DNA from: Jacaranda mimosifolia
Lineage: Eukaryota; Streptophyta; Magnoliopsida; Lamiales; Bignoniaceae
DNA length: 64,000 nt
Assembly: GCA_018894105.1 (NCBI GenBank)
Contig: CM032133.1
Span: 10,306,501 to 10,370,500, forward strand
Direction of reading: 5' to 3'
The notes under the pieces are model-generated. The model searched no databases. It was not told the origin of the DNA and saw nothing but the letters and a program-made list of their open reading frames with translations. Made by a program: the position numbers and the translations under genes. Of this stretch, positions 11,945 to 22,897 are shown in pieces. The stretch's first letter is position 1. Each line of letters opens with the position of its first letter.

Positions 11945-12539
11945 AATATTTGTAACTATAATCAATTGATCATCGAATTTAATTGCTAGTTTAGAAACAT
12001 TAAAATCACAAAATGCATGTTTTCTTGTATCGAAAAATAAAATAAATCATTTTTGTACGCAGTGGAATACAATTATAGTGCAGTGTACATTGAAAAGAGG
12101 TTTCATATCATGCATTACTATACATATATTCTTTTGGGTTTTGAAAAGTAATATTATATAGTAGTTATAGGTTTAGGCATTCATCTTCAAGATCGACCCT
12201 AGAAGTCAATCCTATCTCAGTGTCAATCAACTTAATTCTTAAGTCACCTGATTCATTTAATAAATAAATCAATCACCAATTTAACTTACTAATAAGACAA
12301 AATTTACTTGGGACTAGCCTAGTACATATATACTCACAAAACTTACCAAAATTTATCCTTTCGTACGTACTTTGTTGATTCGCTCGTAACACTTTTTCTA
12401 GATATCCGATTCAGTTGATTCTTATGGCTTTACAAAGATAAGAAAGAGTATTAAAACTATTTTGTTGATGATGTAGTCTAAATTGGCTAATCTGAGAGAG
12501 GAAAATCGAGTTCAAGAGGTAGTAGTGGTGCTAAAGCAA

Positions 12540-13900
12540 ATTTCCAGTTTTTAGGAAATTTTTTGATGTGACACTTGATTGTATCTAAACTATAACTTTT
12601 ACTACAGGCCTCGGACAAAGGTGATTCAAAACCCTGTAAAAATATAGCATATAGATCTACAATTCATATGTTGACCTTATTGCCCAATTAAATCGAAATT
12701 GAGTAGTAAATGTTGTCACAATATTTTGTTTCAGGAAAATCGAAGTCCTGTTTTTTCTATATTGCCACACCATAGTATTTTAGCCATAACTTTATCCCTA
12801 TGAATCGAATTAAAGTGATTTAAATGTATGTAAAAACCCAATATATAAATATTTACTTCTTATGTTGACCATATTTCCAGATTCAATCGAAATCAAGTAG
12901 TAAAAAGTGTCATAATATTCTGTTCTAAGAAAATGGAAGTCCTGTATTTTTAGACTTGACACATCTTAGTATTTTGATCATAACTTTCTCTATATAAATC
13001 AGATTGAGGTGATTTATGAATAAGTAGAAACCTAAGATACATATATACAATTAATATTTTGACCATATTTCCCAATTAAATTGGAATAGAGTAGTAAAAG
13101 TCATCAAAATATTCTATTCTAGGAAAACCAAAGTCTTGTATTTTCAGCCACACTGTGGTATTTTAGTCATAACTTTCTCCCTATACATCGGATTAAAGTG
13201 ATTCCAAAGGATGTAAAAACCTAAGATATGGATATTCAGTTATTATGTTGACCATGTTTCCAAATTAAATCTAACTCAATTAGCAAAAGGTGTCGCAATA
13301 TTCTGTTCTAGGAAAATCAAAGTCCTGTATTTTTTTTTTACATTGTCACACTATAGTATTTCAGTCATAACTTTCTCCCTGTACATTGGGTTGAAGTGAT
13401 TCTAAAGGATGTAAAAACCTAAGATACATAAATTCAGTTATTATCTTGACCATATTGCCAAATTAAATCTAAATCAAGTAGAAAAAGATGTCACAATATT
13501 CCATTCTAGAAAAATCAAAGCCCTGTATTTTCTGCCTTGCCACACCTTTGTATTTTAGTCATAACTTTCTCCCTATATATCGGACTGAATTGATTCAGGA
13601 AGAAATAGAGATTTAAAATTATTGTGTTGATTATTTTGCTTAATTCAGTCGTGAAGAAGAAGTAAAGGCATCACCAATATCCATTTTCGGAAAAATCAAA
13701 GTCTTATATCTTCTAATTAGATACATCTTAATATTTTGGTCATAACTTACTGCATTTAAATCGGATTGAGGTAGTTTTAGGAGGCATTAGAAACCTAAGA
13801 CACATATCTAAAACTTTTATGTTGATCATTTTGCTTAGTTCTGACGAGAAGAAGTAGTAAAACTGTCACAAATATCTATTTTTGAGAAAATCAAAATCTG
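12540..13900. repeat. ~190-bp degenerate tandem repeat, about seven copies, in the long LTR
   Basis: The landmark CATAACTTTCTCCCTATA (and variants) recurs with TAAC at about 12592, 12787, 12981, 13170, 13367, 13562 and 13743, spacings of 181-197 bp. Each unit also carries a TTGACCATATT-like segment and a 'GGAAAATCAAAGTCCTGTAT'-like segment. The copies have diverged considerably. Confidence 0.85.
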
Positions 13901-14293
13901 ACAACATCATTAAATTTTGCAATTATCAAATATGAAGTTTACGAACTCATGAATTACCCTGTGTAATTTCTAATGCACTTCCTGCAAATGCCATCTCCTT
14001 TTCCTTTCCCCTCTGCCATAGGGCTGTCTTTTTTCCTTTTTCTCGTTTTCCCTCTTCGTTTACTATTAAATGTAATTAGGGTTTTGTTTTTAGGGACTAT
14101 ATTTATGTGAAAGAAGTGGTTTAGTTCAAATAGGACTCTAATCAATTTCCTTCTAGGACTAGGATAATCTCATTATAATTCTAGTATCTCTATTGTTAAT
14201 TTCCAGAATTCAATAATTCAACTCCTTGTATTAATATAATATAAATTCAAGTAGAATTACAACTTATACTCCCCAAAATATAGAGTATCTACA

Positions 14294-14294
14294 A

Positions 14295-14329
<35 letters not shown>

Positions 14330-14330
14330 G
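14294..14330. repeat. (TG)n(TA)n compound microsatellite
   Basis: A run of about 11 TG dinucleotides passes into TA dinucleotides. Confidence 0.9.
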
Positions 14331-14519
14331 ATATTAATTATCACTATTTGATCAAAAGATAATTTAATATTATCTATATATTAAATTATATTATATATAT
14401 AAATATATTATTCCGAAAATATAGTTCATGCCTTACTACAATTTTAATTGAAATAGTAAATAAAATAAAATAAGGTATATTAATCTATTAAACACGAAAT
14501 AAAATTATGGGGCATTACA

Positions 14520-14536
14520 AATTTGAGATTTTAACA
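14520..14536 (+). repeat. 17-bp direct repeat flanking an LTR element, right copy
   Basis: Exact match to 10917-10933; abuts the LTR end at 14519. Confidence 0.9.
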
Positions 14537-14988
14537 GTTAGGCATAGCAACTTCCATCCCTGGCGTGTTATGCGACTTAGAGTGAGATCAATCAACTAAT
14601 ATTCATACTCAACCTATTAATTATAACTTGAAAAAATTATCTAATTTAAGCTTGTCAATGGGTAGGTTTTACCCTACCTATGCCCATGACAATAGTACAA
14701 TACCCATACCCATACCCAATAAATAAACATAAGACCCGGACCCTACCCAAACTTATTAAGAAAAATTGAATGAGTAAGGGTAGGGTCTATACCCATAAAA
14801 TACCCAAAGACCCAATACCCAATACCAAATACCCATGTTCCAACTCTCTCCTTCCCAACTTTAATCTTTTTTTTCTCATAGAACTTTATTTAGTTACCAC
14901 TTTCAACAAACCTAAACTCAAAAATTTATTAAAAATAATTGAATGGGAGTAATTATGTTTATATGCAAAACTTATCCACATATCATAT

Positions 14989-15740
14989 TGTTGATGGTTA
15001 AACGGACACACACTATTTTTCGACCTGAATGATGGTAACGAATTTAGTATATAGGGCTTTTCGACTTGAGAGTGGTAGGGGTCGGAACCTGCAACCAAGT
15101 AGCAAATGTCAGGCTAGCCGAAAGGGTCTTCGACTAAGACCCTCCGAAGGTTAAGTCAGTTTCTGGACTGAACTATGAAGTAAGATGAGTAGAGTAACAG
15201 CTTAGTTTTGAATGAATATCTTACCTTTTGGTTGAGAGAAGAGAGTATTTATAGTGTATGCTCATTGGAGAAAAGACGAGAATTACCTTAACAAGCTCCC
15301 AGCGGAATTTTTGTTGGTAGGGCAAGTCATGGTCATTTCGACCAGAGCCTATGCTTTGCAATTGTTTACTGTGCTGACCATTAAGCTCCATGGAGGAGAA
15401 AACTGTGCTATCATTAAATGCGGATGCGACAGCATTAATGGTGGAGGTGACGCACCGTCATAACATTAAATATGAATAGACAAGTGGTTGAAGTGCAATC
15501 AATGTGGTGGATGGGATGGTGCAGGCTGTATCATTAGTCGCTAAACACCTGGATCTGCTAATCAGGTTGGATAATTTGACCTTAATAGTGGAATTATCAT
15601 CTTGACCTCTTCAGTTGAATTTGGGCCTGATTGAAAAAGGCCCAATGGTAGGGACACATCCCGACCTCTAGGTTAAAACTAAATTAGGCCCAATAAGTTT
15701 ATTTGGGCTTTCAAAGTCTTAATGTGCTAATCCCATATCA
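14989..15740 (-). repeat. 3' LTR of the Tat element (752 bp)
   Basis: Starts TGTTGATGGTTAAACGG and ends CCCATATCA; paired with 24694-25439. On the minus strand it contains the TATA motif CTATAAATA (15246-15254). Confidence 0.9.
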
Positions 15741-15760
15741 TGAGTCCCCCCCACTCCAAA
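15741..15760 (-). other. Polypurine tract of the Tat element
   Basis: The plus strand TGAGTCCCCCCCACTCCAAA gives AGTGGGGGGGACTCA on the element strand, directly before the 3' LTR. Confidence 0.8.
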
Positions 15761-15974
15761 GTCCGACCTAAAGGGAGTTAGAGTCTGGAGTAGGTTAGCA
15801 TAGATTTCTACGAGAAAGGTACTAACGGGAGAAGTGATTTTAAATCTCGACGAGAAAGGTATTGGCGGGAGCTATTGTCCGGCGATTACGCGAAGATCAA
15901 TGCGGGGGAACCGACGGTTACGCACTTATTAGTCGGTTGTTGGTCAGTTTAGCCGGTTAACATTCCTGCATGCC

Positions 15975-15984
15975 CATAAATAGG
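15975..15984 (+). promoter_or_regulatory. TATA-box-like promoter for the antisense extra gene
   Basis: CATAAATAGG lies on the plus strand about 165 bp before the ATG at 16141 of the extra gene, inside the element between pol and the 3' LTR. A start site near 16005 would give a leader of about 135 nt. Upstream (15880-15960) is a GC-richer stretch with several CCGGTT/TCGGTT motifs. That this is an active promoter is inference. Confidence 0.5.
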
Positions 15985-16140
15985 AGATTTTAACCATTCA
16001 TTTTTACTTTTACCACAACGCATTTGAGGTCAAGTAGAAGAGTTTTCGGTCGAGCTGTTGATAATTACTCATTCCTTACAAGTACAATTTTCATAAGTAT
16101 ATCTTCTGCTCTTAGCTTTATAACTTGTTGGTCTTTGATA

Positions 16141-18485
16141 ATGTTTAGTTCTAGCTCTAACTCTGAAGCTACTCAATCCGCCTCGAATAGCGAGGTCGAG
16201 ACGAGCGAAACTTTAGGTGGGGAATTGATGGAAACCTTAGGTGGGGGAGATGAGGGCGTGGGGCCTTCTAATCATGCCGTCAAGGACATAGCTGGGCCTT
16301 CGAGCCAAAGTGAGGATAAGGAAGAAGTACCAGTAGAGGAGGTACCTAGGTCGAGAGGTCGATTATTCACGATGACGCATTATAGAAATATTGTGTCATT
16401 AGTATCATGAATGATCTAATGTCGATACGAAGGAAATACCATGTTTCTCATAGGTTTGAATTAATAAAGCCTAGATCAATAGATATGATGCATACCCCTC
16501 ATACTGGCTGTATTACTGTTTTTGAGGATGCCATGAAATGTGACTTGAGATTTCCTATAGCTGACCCCATAGTTGACCTTTTAAGGGATTTACAAGTTTG
16601 CATAACTCAGCTCCTTCCCAACTGTTTTCGCTAATGTATAATTTCGTTGTACTAGTAGGTATTATCAAGGAATTGCCCTCGTGGGCCAATTTTAGCTATC
16701 TCTTTCATTTATCGATGTCCCGAAAGTTGAGATTGGCAGGGGAGTCGAGTTTTTATTATTTGACTGCGACCCCAGAGGAAAATCTTTAGGATTTTCTGAT
16801 CATCCCATGGCCAAAAATGGAGAGTGAGGTATTTCTATGTTCGAACCCCCACTGGGGTCGAATTCCAAATTTTGAGAGGATAGATAAGGGGTAGGGTCAA
16901 GTTGGATGGAAGTGAGAATTTGTCGTGGAGTAATATTTTTGTTCAAGATCTACTCGAATAAGGTGAGATGGATGTCTCGGCATTCTTATGAGAGAGGAAT
17001 TTGGTGCTTGATGGGCTATCAACTGCCTCTTTAAGGTTGCACGCAAGTGCTCAATTAGGTAGAGATTGAGTCTTTACATAATGTTATCTGTCGTTCTCTT
17101 TTACTATTGATTTAATAAGGAATTTTTCCTTGTCTTTTAGGTCGATCAATCATGAATTGTGCTCACTAGATTGTGATGAAGAAGCAACAAGAGGTGCAAC
17201 AGCGACTGCTTGCCGAGCGGCACAGAGTGCTGAGGTTCGTTAGGCGGTCCACGAGCCCCCAATTCTGACTGTACAGAGTGTAAGGGCCACCGGTAGCTCC
17301 CTTTAGCCTAAAAGGAAATCCGTCGAGGCCGTAGCTTAAGCCACCGCGAAAAAGGACGCAGTCGAGAAAGGGAAGAAATTGATAGAGGAAGCGTATGCTC
17401 TTCTTCCTCCTGACCGACTGTGCAACCTGCCGGAGTTCCTAGAGCCTCGGTTCGGGGATAAGGTTGGTGTGTCGAATGAAGCGACCATAATGGGCGCGGG
17501 TGCAACATCTATAACACCATTAACCGTGCTGACCACTGCTTTATTCGAGAAAGACTAGGTTGAGATGCATAATCATGAACAGCTGGCAGCGCTAGAAGCA
17601 TTCGCGCACCATGCCAACATGGTAAGATTTAAGTCGATTATCATTTACTGTATTTTAGATAAAGCATTTATCGACAGAGTGACAAGCAATCTTATTTGTT
17701 AAGTCAGACAATGGGGGGTATAACCTCCATCATCGATTCGAGTTGTGCGAGACATATCGGTTGGGATTGGAGGAAAAACGTGTTCAACTAGAAAAAGAGC
17801 AAAGTGACATCTTGAACACTAAAATTCAATCATTGGAGTCGAGGATGGCTGAATTATTGAAGGAACTAGAGGAGAAAGATGCCCAACTGCTAGTCGCTGT
17901 GGAAGGAAAGAGTCAGGTCGAGGACCAGTTGAAGAAAACTGTTTCAAGTATCTAGGAAGCCGCAGATGCAGGTCGAGCGTATGGCTATAATAGCGTAATG
18001 AATTATGCTCGCTTTAAGTTCTTCAAAGTGTTGCCTAGGATCCGCAAGGAGGCAGTCCAGCAATTCATGCTGACTTTGGCTTTCACCAAGTGAGCATCAC
18101 CTTCAGTATGGACGATGCGCAAGAGGTGTTCGACCAGGCGGTGAAGCAGTTGGAATTTCTTGGATACGAGTTTCGCCCTGAAGAAAAAGTTAAGCTTGAT
18201 GTGAACAAAGACGAAAAACTCCAAGCTTTTGATCCAAACACTCCTATCGAAGGCGGCGCGTACGTTTCTCCTCCTCTCCCGCATGTTGTCGTTGTTGGCA
18301 AAGAGTTTGGTTTTGCAGGGGAGTTTGCATTGGATATTAAGAGTAACAAGGTGAACGTGTCGAATTTCTTCCCGGAGGGAGGTCGGGTATTCTTGGTAGG
18401 GGAGGCGAGAGCTTATCAAATGGCCGGTCCTAGTCAACTGAGGACAGTGGAGCAGGAGGTCGAGGGACCTACTTTGAGCGGGTGA
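16141..18485 (+). pseudogene. Antisense extra ORF of the Tat element (Transposase_28 / 'putative gypsy type transposon' family)
   Basis: The protein would start MFSSSSNSEATQSAS at 16141, with an acidic Ser/Glu-rich N-terminus to about 16340. About 16500-16790 (two frames) matches the plant 'putative gypsy type transposon' domain, with LRFPIADPIVDLLRDL, then LLPNCFRLMYNFVVL, then FYYLTATPEENL. At 17743-17950 a Glu/Lys heptad-rich stretch (LESRMAELLKELEEKDAQL) predicts a coiled coil, and a C-terminal part lies at about 17998-18485. Two plausible introns remain: 17059-17140 and 17622-17706. Several frameshifts and stops make it a pseudogene. Molecular function is unknown; extra ORFs, some antisense, are known from Tat elements. 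Confidence 0.65.
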
Positions 18486-19134
18486 TGGGCTCAACCGAAA
18501 AGCTTTTCAAGATTGTGGACGAGGTCTCTGGAGAGAGAGTTGCTCGACAGGGTGAAGATGTAGGGTCAAACTAGGTTATTCTCCATAGTTAAGATTTTAA
18601 TTTCCTTCCAATTTTTTTTTCATGTTGAATGATGGTTGTAAAGTGAAAGATGCCTCAATGGAAGTATGGGGTCGACTGGGCCTTTCTTTTGCTCTAATAC
18701 CTTGTTTACCATTCCTGTGCTCTATTAATTGTTTTACTTCAGAAATCAACAACGAGGTCGATTTCGTGATTCTTTAATAATTAATTAGTAACTAATAATT
18801 AAAAGATGGTATGATCCAATGGTCATATTGCAACTAGGGATCAACATAGGCATTAAGTGGTAGCCAAATTAAATAAAGAGAATGAAGTTAGTGGTCGGAT
18901 ATTATACCCATTTATTTAATGAATTGTACTACTGCGAGGTCGATCCACGTAGTTTTGGCGATCACGCTAAGTGGGGTCGAAATTGCTCGACTACTGGGTC
19001 AGCATAACCAATATTTTCTAGATTAGATGACTACGGGGTTGACCTGACCATTATATAAGTACGGATCGATTAGGCGACTACGGGGTCGCTCAATATCATT
19101 TACTAAAGCAAAGCGTTGTCTTGTACAATGCAAT

Positions 19135-20130
19135 CTATACATAGAATTTCTTGAGGTTAACAACGTTCCATGGCCTAGGTAATTCATTTCCCGATAGGTC
19201 AACTAATCGGTACGAGTTATGTTTTGCCACCTTTACAACGGAGTAAGGGCCTTTCCACTTTGGGTTGAGTTTACCTACATTACGGGACACTTCAATCTTC
19301 TTCAAAATGAGGTCACCCACCTTAAAGGACCTGGGCTTCACTTGTCATAATGTTTTACCATGATGGACCTATATCTTTGCACTTTTGAATAAGCTTATTG
19401 TCGCAATTCGTCAATGAGGTTCAAGTTGACCTCTTTTTCTGCCTTGTTCCTGATTGGGTTGTAGTGTATAATTCGAGTTATGTGTTGGATCAATTTCGTG
19501 GGTATCACAGCTACCAAACTATACGCAAAACTGTAAGGGCTTTGTCCCGTGGCTATTCTCGGAGTGGTACGGTAAGCCCATAGAACGCCTAGGAGATCAT
19601 CTGCCCAACTTGTGTTAAAACCTTCTAATCTAGCCTTAATATGATCAAGTACCATTCTGTTGGTTACTTCCGCTTGACCATTGGCTTGTGGGTTTCCTAC
19701 TGAGGTAAAATGCTGCTCAATCCCCAAGCTCTCATACCATTCTCTGGTCCGTTTGCTCTAGAATTGGGTGCCATTATCAGATATAAAGATCTTCGGCAAA
19801 CTAAAATGGAAAATGATGTTTTTCCATAGAAAACTTCTTTTAGCTGCATCCGTGATCTTGGGCACGGCCTCTGCCTCAACCCATTTTGTGAAATATTCGA
19901 CAGCTACAATCATAAATTTTCTTTATCCAGTAGCCATTGGGAAGGATCCCACGATATCGACCCCCCACTGGTCGAACGACCAAGTGATTTGTACCAGAAT
20001 AAGCCTGGCAGCGGGTTGATGAGGGATGCTGGCGTGTACCTAGCATGATCGGCATTTTCTTGCAAACTCAACCGCATCTTTGATGAGGGTTAGCTAGAAA
20101 TATCCGTTTCTAATGATTTTATGAGCCAAC
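19135..20130 (-). pseudogene. Tat integrase (Ty3/gypsy), decayed
   Basis: Integrase inserts the cDNA into host DNA. On the minus strand the core reads WGVDIVGSFPMATG near 19960, then IFISDNGTQF near 19775, then GNPQANGQAEVTNRMV near 19690, so the D, D and E catalytic residues can all be seen. The C-terminal segment FKVGDLILKKIEVSRN...NPKWKGPYSVVKV lies at 19135-19341. The core is spread over at least two frames with in-frame stops, several of them TGG to TAG or TGA type, so no functional protein is made. Confidence 0.8.
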
Positions 20131-20555
20131 GATTGACCCCCGGAGTGGTTCTCGCATATGCCGACATGAATCTCTTTAGGACTTCCTGCGCCTGGTCAAG
20201 AATAAGACATCTTAGGGGAGGCCTAGAGATAGATCTGTTATATAACTAGTCAAACTCATCCAAAGCAAATTTCAACGTGAGTCTCCTGAGCCTCTGGGCA
20301 TCCATTTTTTCCTTCCTTGAGGTTGGCTTTAATCTCATCAATTCAGGCCCATTCTGAAGTATCCATTACAAATATATTGCCTCGTTGGGACTCAGAGATG
20401 ACAGGCTCATGTGAAACTAGAAAAGTGATTGACCTGTCTCATGTACCTTTGGATGCACTGGCAAATTTAGAAAGCGCATATGCTCTCTCATTTTTTGACC
20501 GGGGTACTTGGTCGAGTTTGAACTTCTCAAATAATTGTCCCAATATCTTGACCTC

Positions 20556-20870
20556 TTAAAGATAAGTAGTCATAGTTGGATCTCTTGCTTCGAAATTACC
20601 CCCAAATTGTTTCCCGACTAGTCGAGAATCAGTAACAGCAGCCAGATTCCTAACCCCTCTGTCCAGAGCTATTCTCATTCCAGTAATGAGAGCTTCGTAC
20701 TCCGCCTCATTATTAGTGACTGTGTAATTTAGTCTGATAGTAAAATCGTACTCTTCGGCTTGAGGAGAGCACAATAATACCCTTGCTCTTTCCCTTGAGT
20801 TCGTAGCTGACCCATCGACATGCAAGGTCTAGGTTAGCGATTGAGGTTCTTGGGGTGGTGGTAGGTCTAT
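20556..20870 (-). pseudogene. Second, archaeal-type RNase H of the Tat element
   Basis: LHVDGSATNSRERARVLLCS, then TNNEAEYEALITGMRIALD, then AAVTDSRLVGKQFGGNFEAR are visible. These hold the D, E and D of an RNase H active site in the arrangement of the archaeal/plant-type enzyme acquired by the Tat lineage. It lies between the retroviral-type RNase H and integrase. Interrupted by a stop just before the first Asp-containing motif (near 20830) and another near 20556. Confidence 0.8.
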
Positions 20871-20879
20871 CCTTTTTAC

Positions 20880-21300
20880 TACAAAATCTGCTTGAGCTTT
20901 TATAGTGATATGAGGTTGAAACTTAGGGTCGAACTCACCCAACTCTGTGGCCCATTTGGTCAAACTTCCCGATGTGTCTAGTTTAGTGAGTACTTATCTC
21001 AAAGGTTGGTTCGCCAGTACAACGACAGCATTGAATAGAAAAATAAGGCCTCAATTTTCTTGCCGTCGTGATAAGCGCCAAAGCGAACTTCTCGATTTCT
21101 AAATAGTTGTGCTAGGGGCCTTGCAACACTTTGCTGATGTGATACACTGGTTTGTCCTTCCCTTCTTTGGTTGACACCAGCACAGAGCTAATAGCAATTG
21201 ACGATACGGCTAGGTATAAATGCAAAACTTCTCCAACTGTTGGTTTATATAGCACGGGAGATTGAGAAAGATATTCCTTTAATTCGACCAACACCTATTC
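20880..21300 (-). pseudogene. RNase H (retroviral type) of the Tat element
   Basis: LVELKEYLSQSPVLYKPTVG, then LYLAVSSIAISSVLVSTKEG, then KPVYHISKVLQGP are recognisable as the RT connection/RNase H region of plant gypsy elements. A stop replaces the residue after LQGP (21111), and the downstream part (EIEKFALALITTARKLRPYF) continues with stops and frame changes. Confidence 0.75.
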
Positions 21301-21384
21301 GCATTGGTTAGTTTACTGAAACTTCTTAGCATTTCTTAGGATCCAAAAGAATGGTAAGCTTTTATCTGCTAGTCTTGCTATAAA

Positions 21385-22244
21385 TCAACCCAAGGCTATG
21401 ATTTGTTCGACTAGCCTCTGTACGTCCTTGATTGTCTTCGGGGGATTTATATCTTGGATGGCCTGAATCTTTTGGGGATTGGCTTCAATACCTTGTTGGT
21501 TGACCATATACCCCAAAAACTTTCCTTCCCTCATGCCAAAAGTGCATTTACTTGGGTTAAGTTTCATTATGAAAACACAGAGAATGGAAAAAGTATGAGC
21601 GAGGTCGGTAAGATGGTCAGCCTCCTTCTCTGTCTTGACAATCATATCGATCGTCCTATTTCATTTTTGGACATGAAATTAACCAATCTCTGATATGTTG
21701 CTCCTGCATTCTTTAATCTAAATAGCATGACTAAAAAACAGTATATGCCATCGGGCACCACAAAAGAAGTTTTATCTCAGTCCTCGGGAGCTATAAAAAT
21801 TTGATAATACCCTTGAAAGGCATCCATCATACTTAAAAGTTCACACCCCGCAGTGGAATCAACTAATAGATTAATTCGAGGCAGAGGATACGAGTATTTA
21901 GGAATGCTTTATTAAGATCTGTGAAATCATTACACATTCTCCATTTTCGTTCATTTTTGGGAAGTAAGACTACATTATATAACCAACTAGGATATAAGAT
22001 TTCAATAATGTAGCCTGCCTCTAGAAGCTTGCTAACCTCTTCCTTGATGATTTGAGTCATTTCAGCGTTAAAAATTCGGGTCCTCTGTCGAACGGGCTTG
22101 TGGGCGGGGTCAACATTAAGTCGATGCACAATGATTTCTCGGTCAATTCCTTCCAAGTTTGCAACCTTCCATGCAAAGGCGTCAACATTCCTTTGGAGAA
22201 AATTAATGAGCAAACATTCCATTGGACCTCCCAAACTTGCTTTT
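21385..22244 (-). pseudogene. Reverse transcriptase of the Tat element, active site damaged
   Basis: The N-terminal part at 21863-22234 holds KPVRQRTRIFNAEMTQIIKE and KWRMCNDFTDLNKA. The palm region follows in another frame (DAFQGYYQIFIAPED, then LKNAGATYQRLVNFMSKN). The catalytic box expected after IGR is not there: the sequence passes from ...EIGRS directly to DMIVKTEKEADHLTDLA (about 21646), so most of the YVDD motif has been lost in a small deletion. The thumb region continues to 21385 (LNPSKCTFGMREGKFLGYMV). The element could not self-replicate even if the frameshifts were ignored. Confidence 0.8.
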
Positions 22245-22246
22245 AT

Positions 22247-22881
22247 CTAGGTTGTCTTATTAGGGTTCCCAGGCTCCAATTCAATGGTTTTAAATTGATC
22301 AGCTGGTTTGACCCTAGTATCTTCATTTTTCCTCTTCTTGTTATTCTGACCCCCCTCGGGTTTCATTATTGGGATGTCCCCCGAGGCCTTCAGTTGAGGT
22401 CGTTTCTTTTGATAGTTGGCTTCAATTAAAATAGTATAACATCGCCATGCCTCTTTCATATTGCATAGCATTTCGCCTGTCCCTATCAGCGTGGGAAATT
22501 TGACCTTCATATGGTAAGTCGAAACAATTGCTTGGAAGTCATTTAAAGCTGGCCTACCAATTATGGCATTGTAAGCAAAGGGGAAATCTATTATCAGAAA
22601 GTTAATCATTAATGTACGCCTCCTAGGAATTTCGCCAAATAAGGTGGTCAAATTGATGGACCCCATCGGAACAATTTGCACTCATTCAAACCTGACCAAG
22701 GGTGTTCTAACTGAGTCGAACTTCAATTTCTCAAGCTGTATTTTGTCAAGGGTTGAAAGAAAGATAATATTCGCAAAACTGCCATTATTGACCAGCACTT
22801 TACGGACCTCAAAGTTTGCAATTTCAACAGAGACCACCAATGGGCAATCTTGGCTACTTGCCGCTCCATGTCCTCCCAAAT
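22247..22881 (-). pseudogene. Aspartic protease region of the Tat element, catalytic Asp changed to Asn
   Basis: The protease cleaves the gag-pol precursor. The active-site strand reads VRKVLVNNGSFANIIFLST (about 22757-22813), where related Tat elements have VLVDxGSSADILF. The catalytic Asp is therefore Asn (about 22787-22789), a single G-to-A change. Downstream (22680-22430) are LIIDFPFAYNAIIGRPALND and FQAIVSTYHMKVKFPT, the conserved second half. One stop separates the halves at 22682. Confidence 0.75.
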
Positions 22882-22897
22882 GCTTCAGGTCAGAATC

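Larger units (their letters stand above)
10934..14519 (-). mobile_element. Truncated Ty3/gypsy-type element: one LTR plus PBS and 40 bp of leader
   Basis: Reading on the minus strand: an LTR from 14519 to 10991 that opens TGTAATGCCCC and closes GGGGCGTGACA, then the PBS (AGTATCAGAGCC, one mismatch from the tRNA-Met type) at about 10977-10988, then only about 40 bp of leader before the sequence stops at 10934. No gag, pol or second LTR is present. Direct 17-bp repeats bound the unit exactly. A plain solo LTR made by LTR-LTR recombination would not keep a PBS, so this is a truncated copy or an unusual insertion. Confidence 0.7.
10991..14519 (-). repeat. Very long LTR (3529 bp)
   Basis: Terminal inverted ends TGTAATGCCCC / TGTCACGCCCC mark both borders. 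Inside are four unrelated tandem arrays (listed separately). No protein-coding frame is recognised; the open frames at 11622-11969 are fortuitous. Confidence 0.75.

Noticed and set aside
11622..11969. 115-codon open frame
   Set aside because: It lies within an LTR, runs into the CAGTAA repeat (giving VTVTVTV) and overlaps another frame of equal merit.
14650..14850. TACCC/ACCC-rich runs looking telomere-like
   Set aside because: The unit is not the plant telomere repeat (TTTAGGG/CCCTAAA); the runs belong to hAT-like subterminal sequence.
18003..18494. 163-codon minus-strand open frame
   Set aside because: Antisense shadow of the extra-ORF protein on the plus strand, with atypical composition and no recognisable motif.
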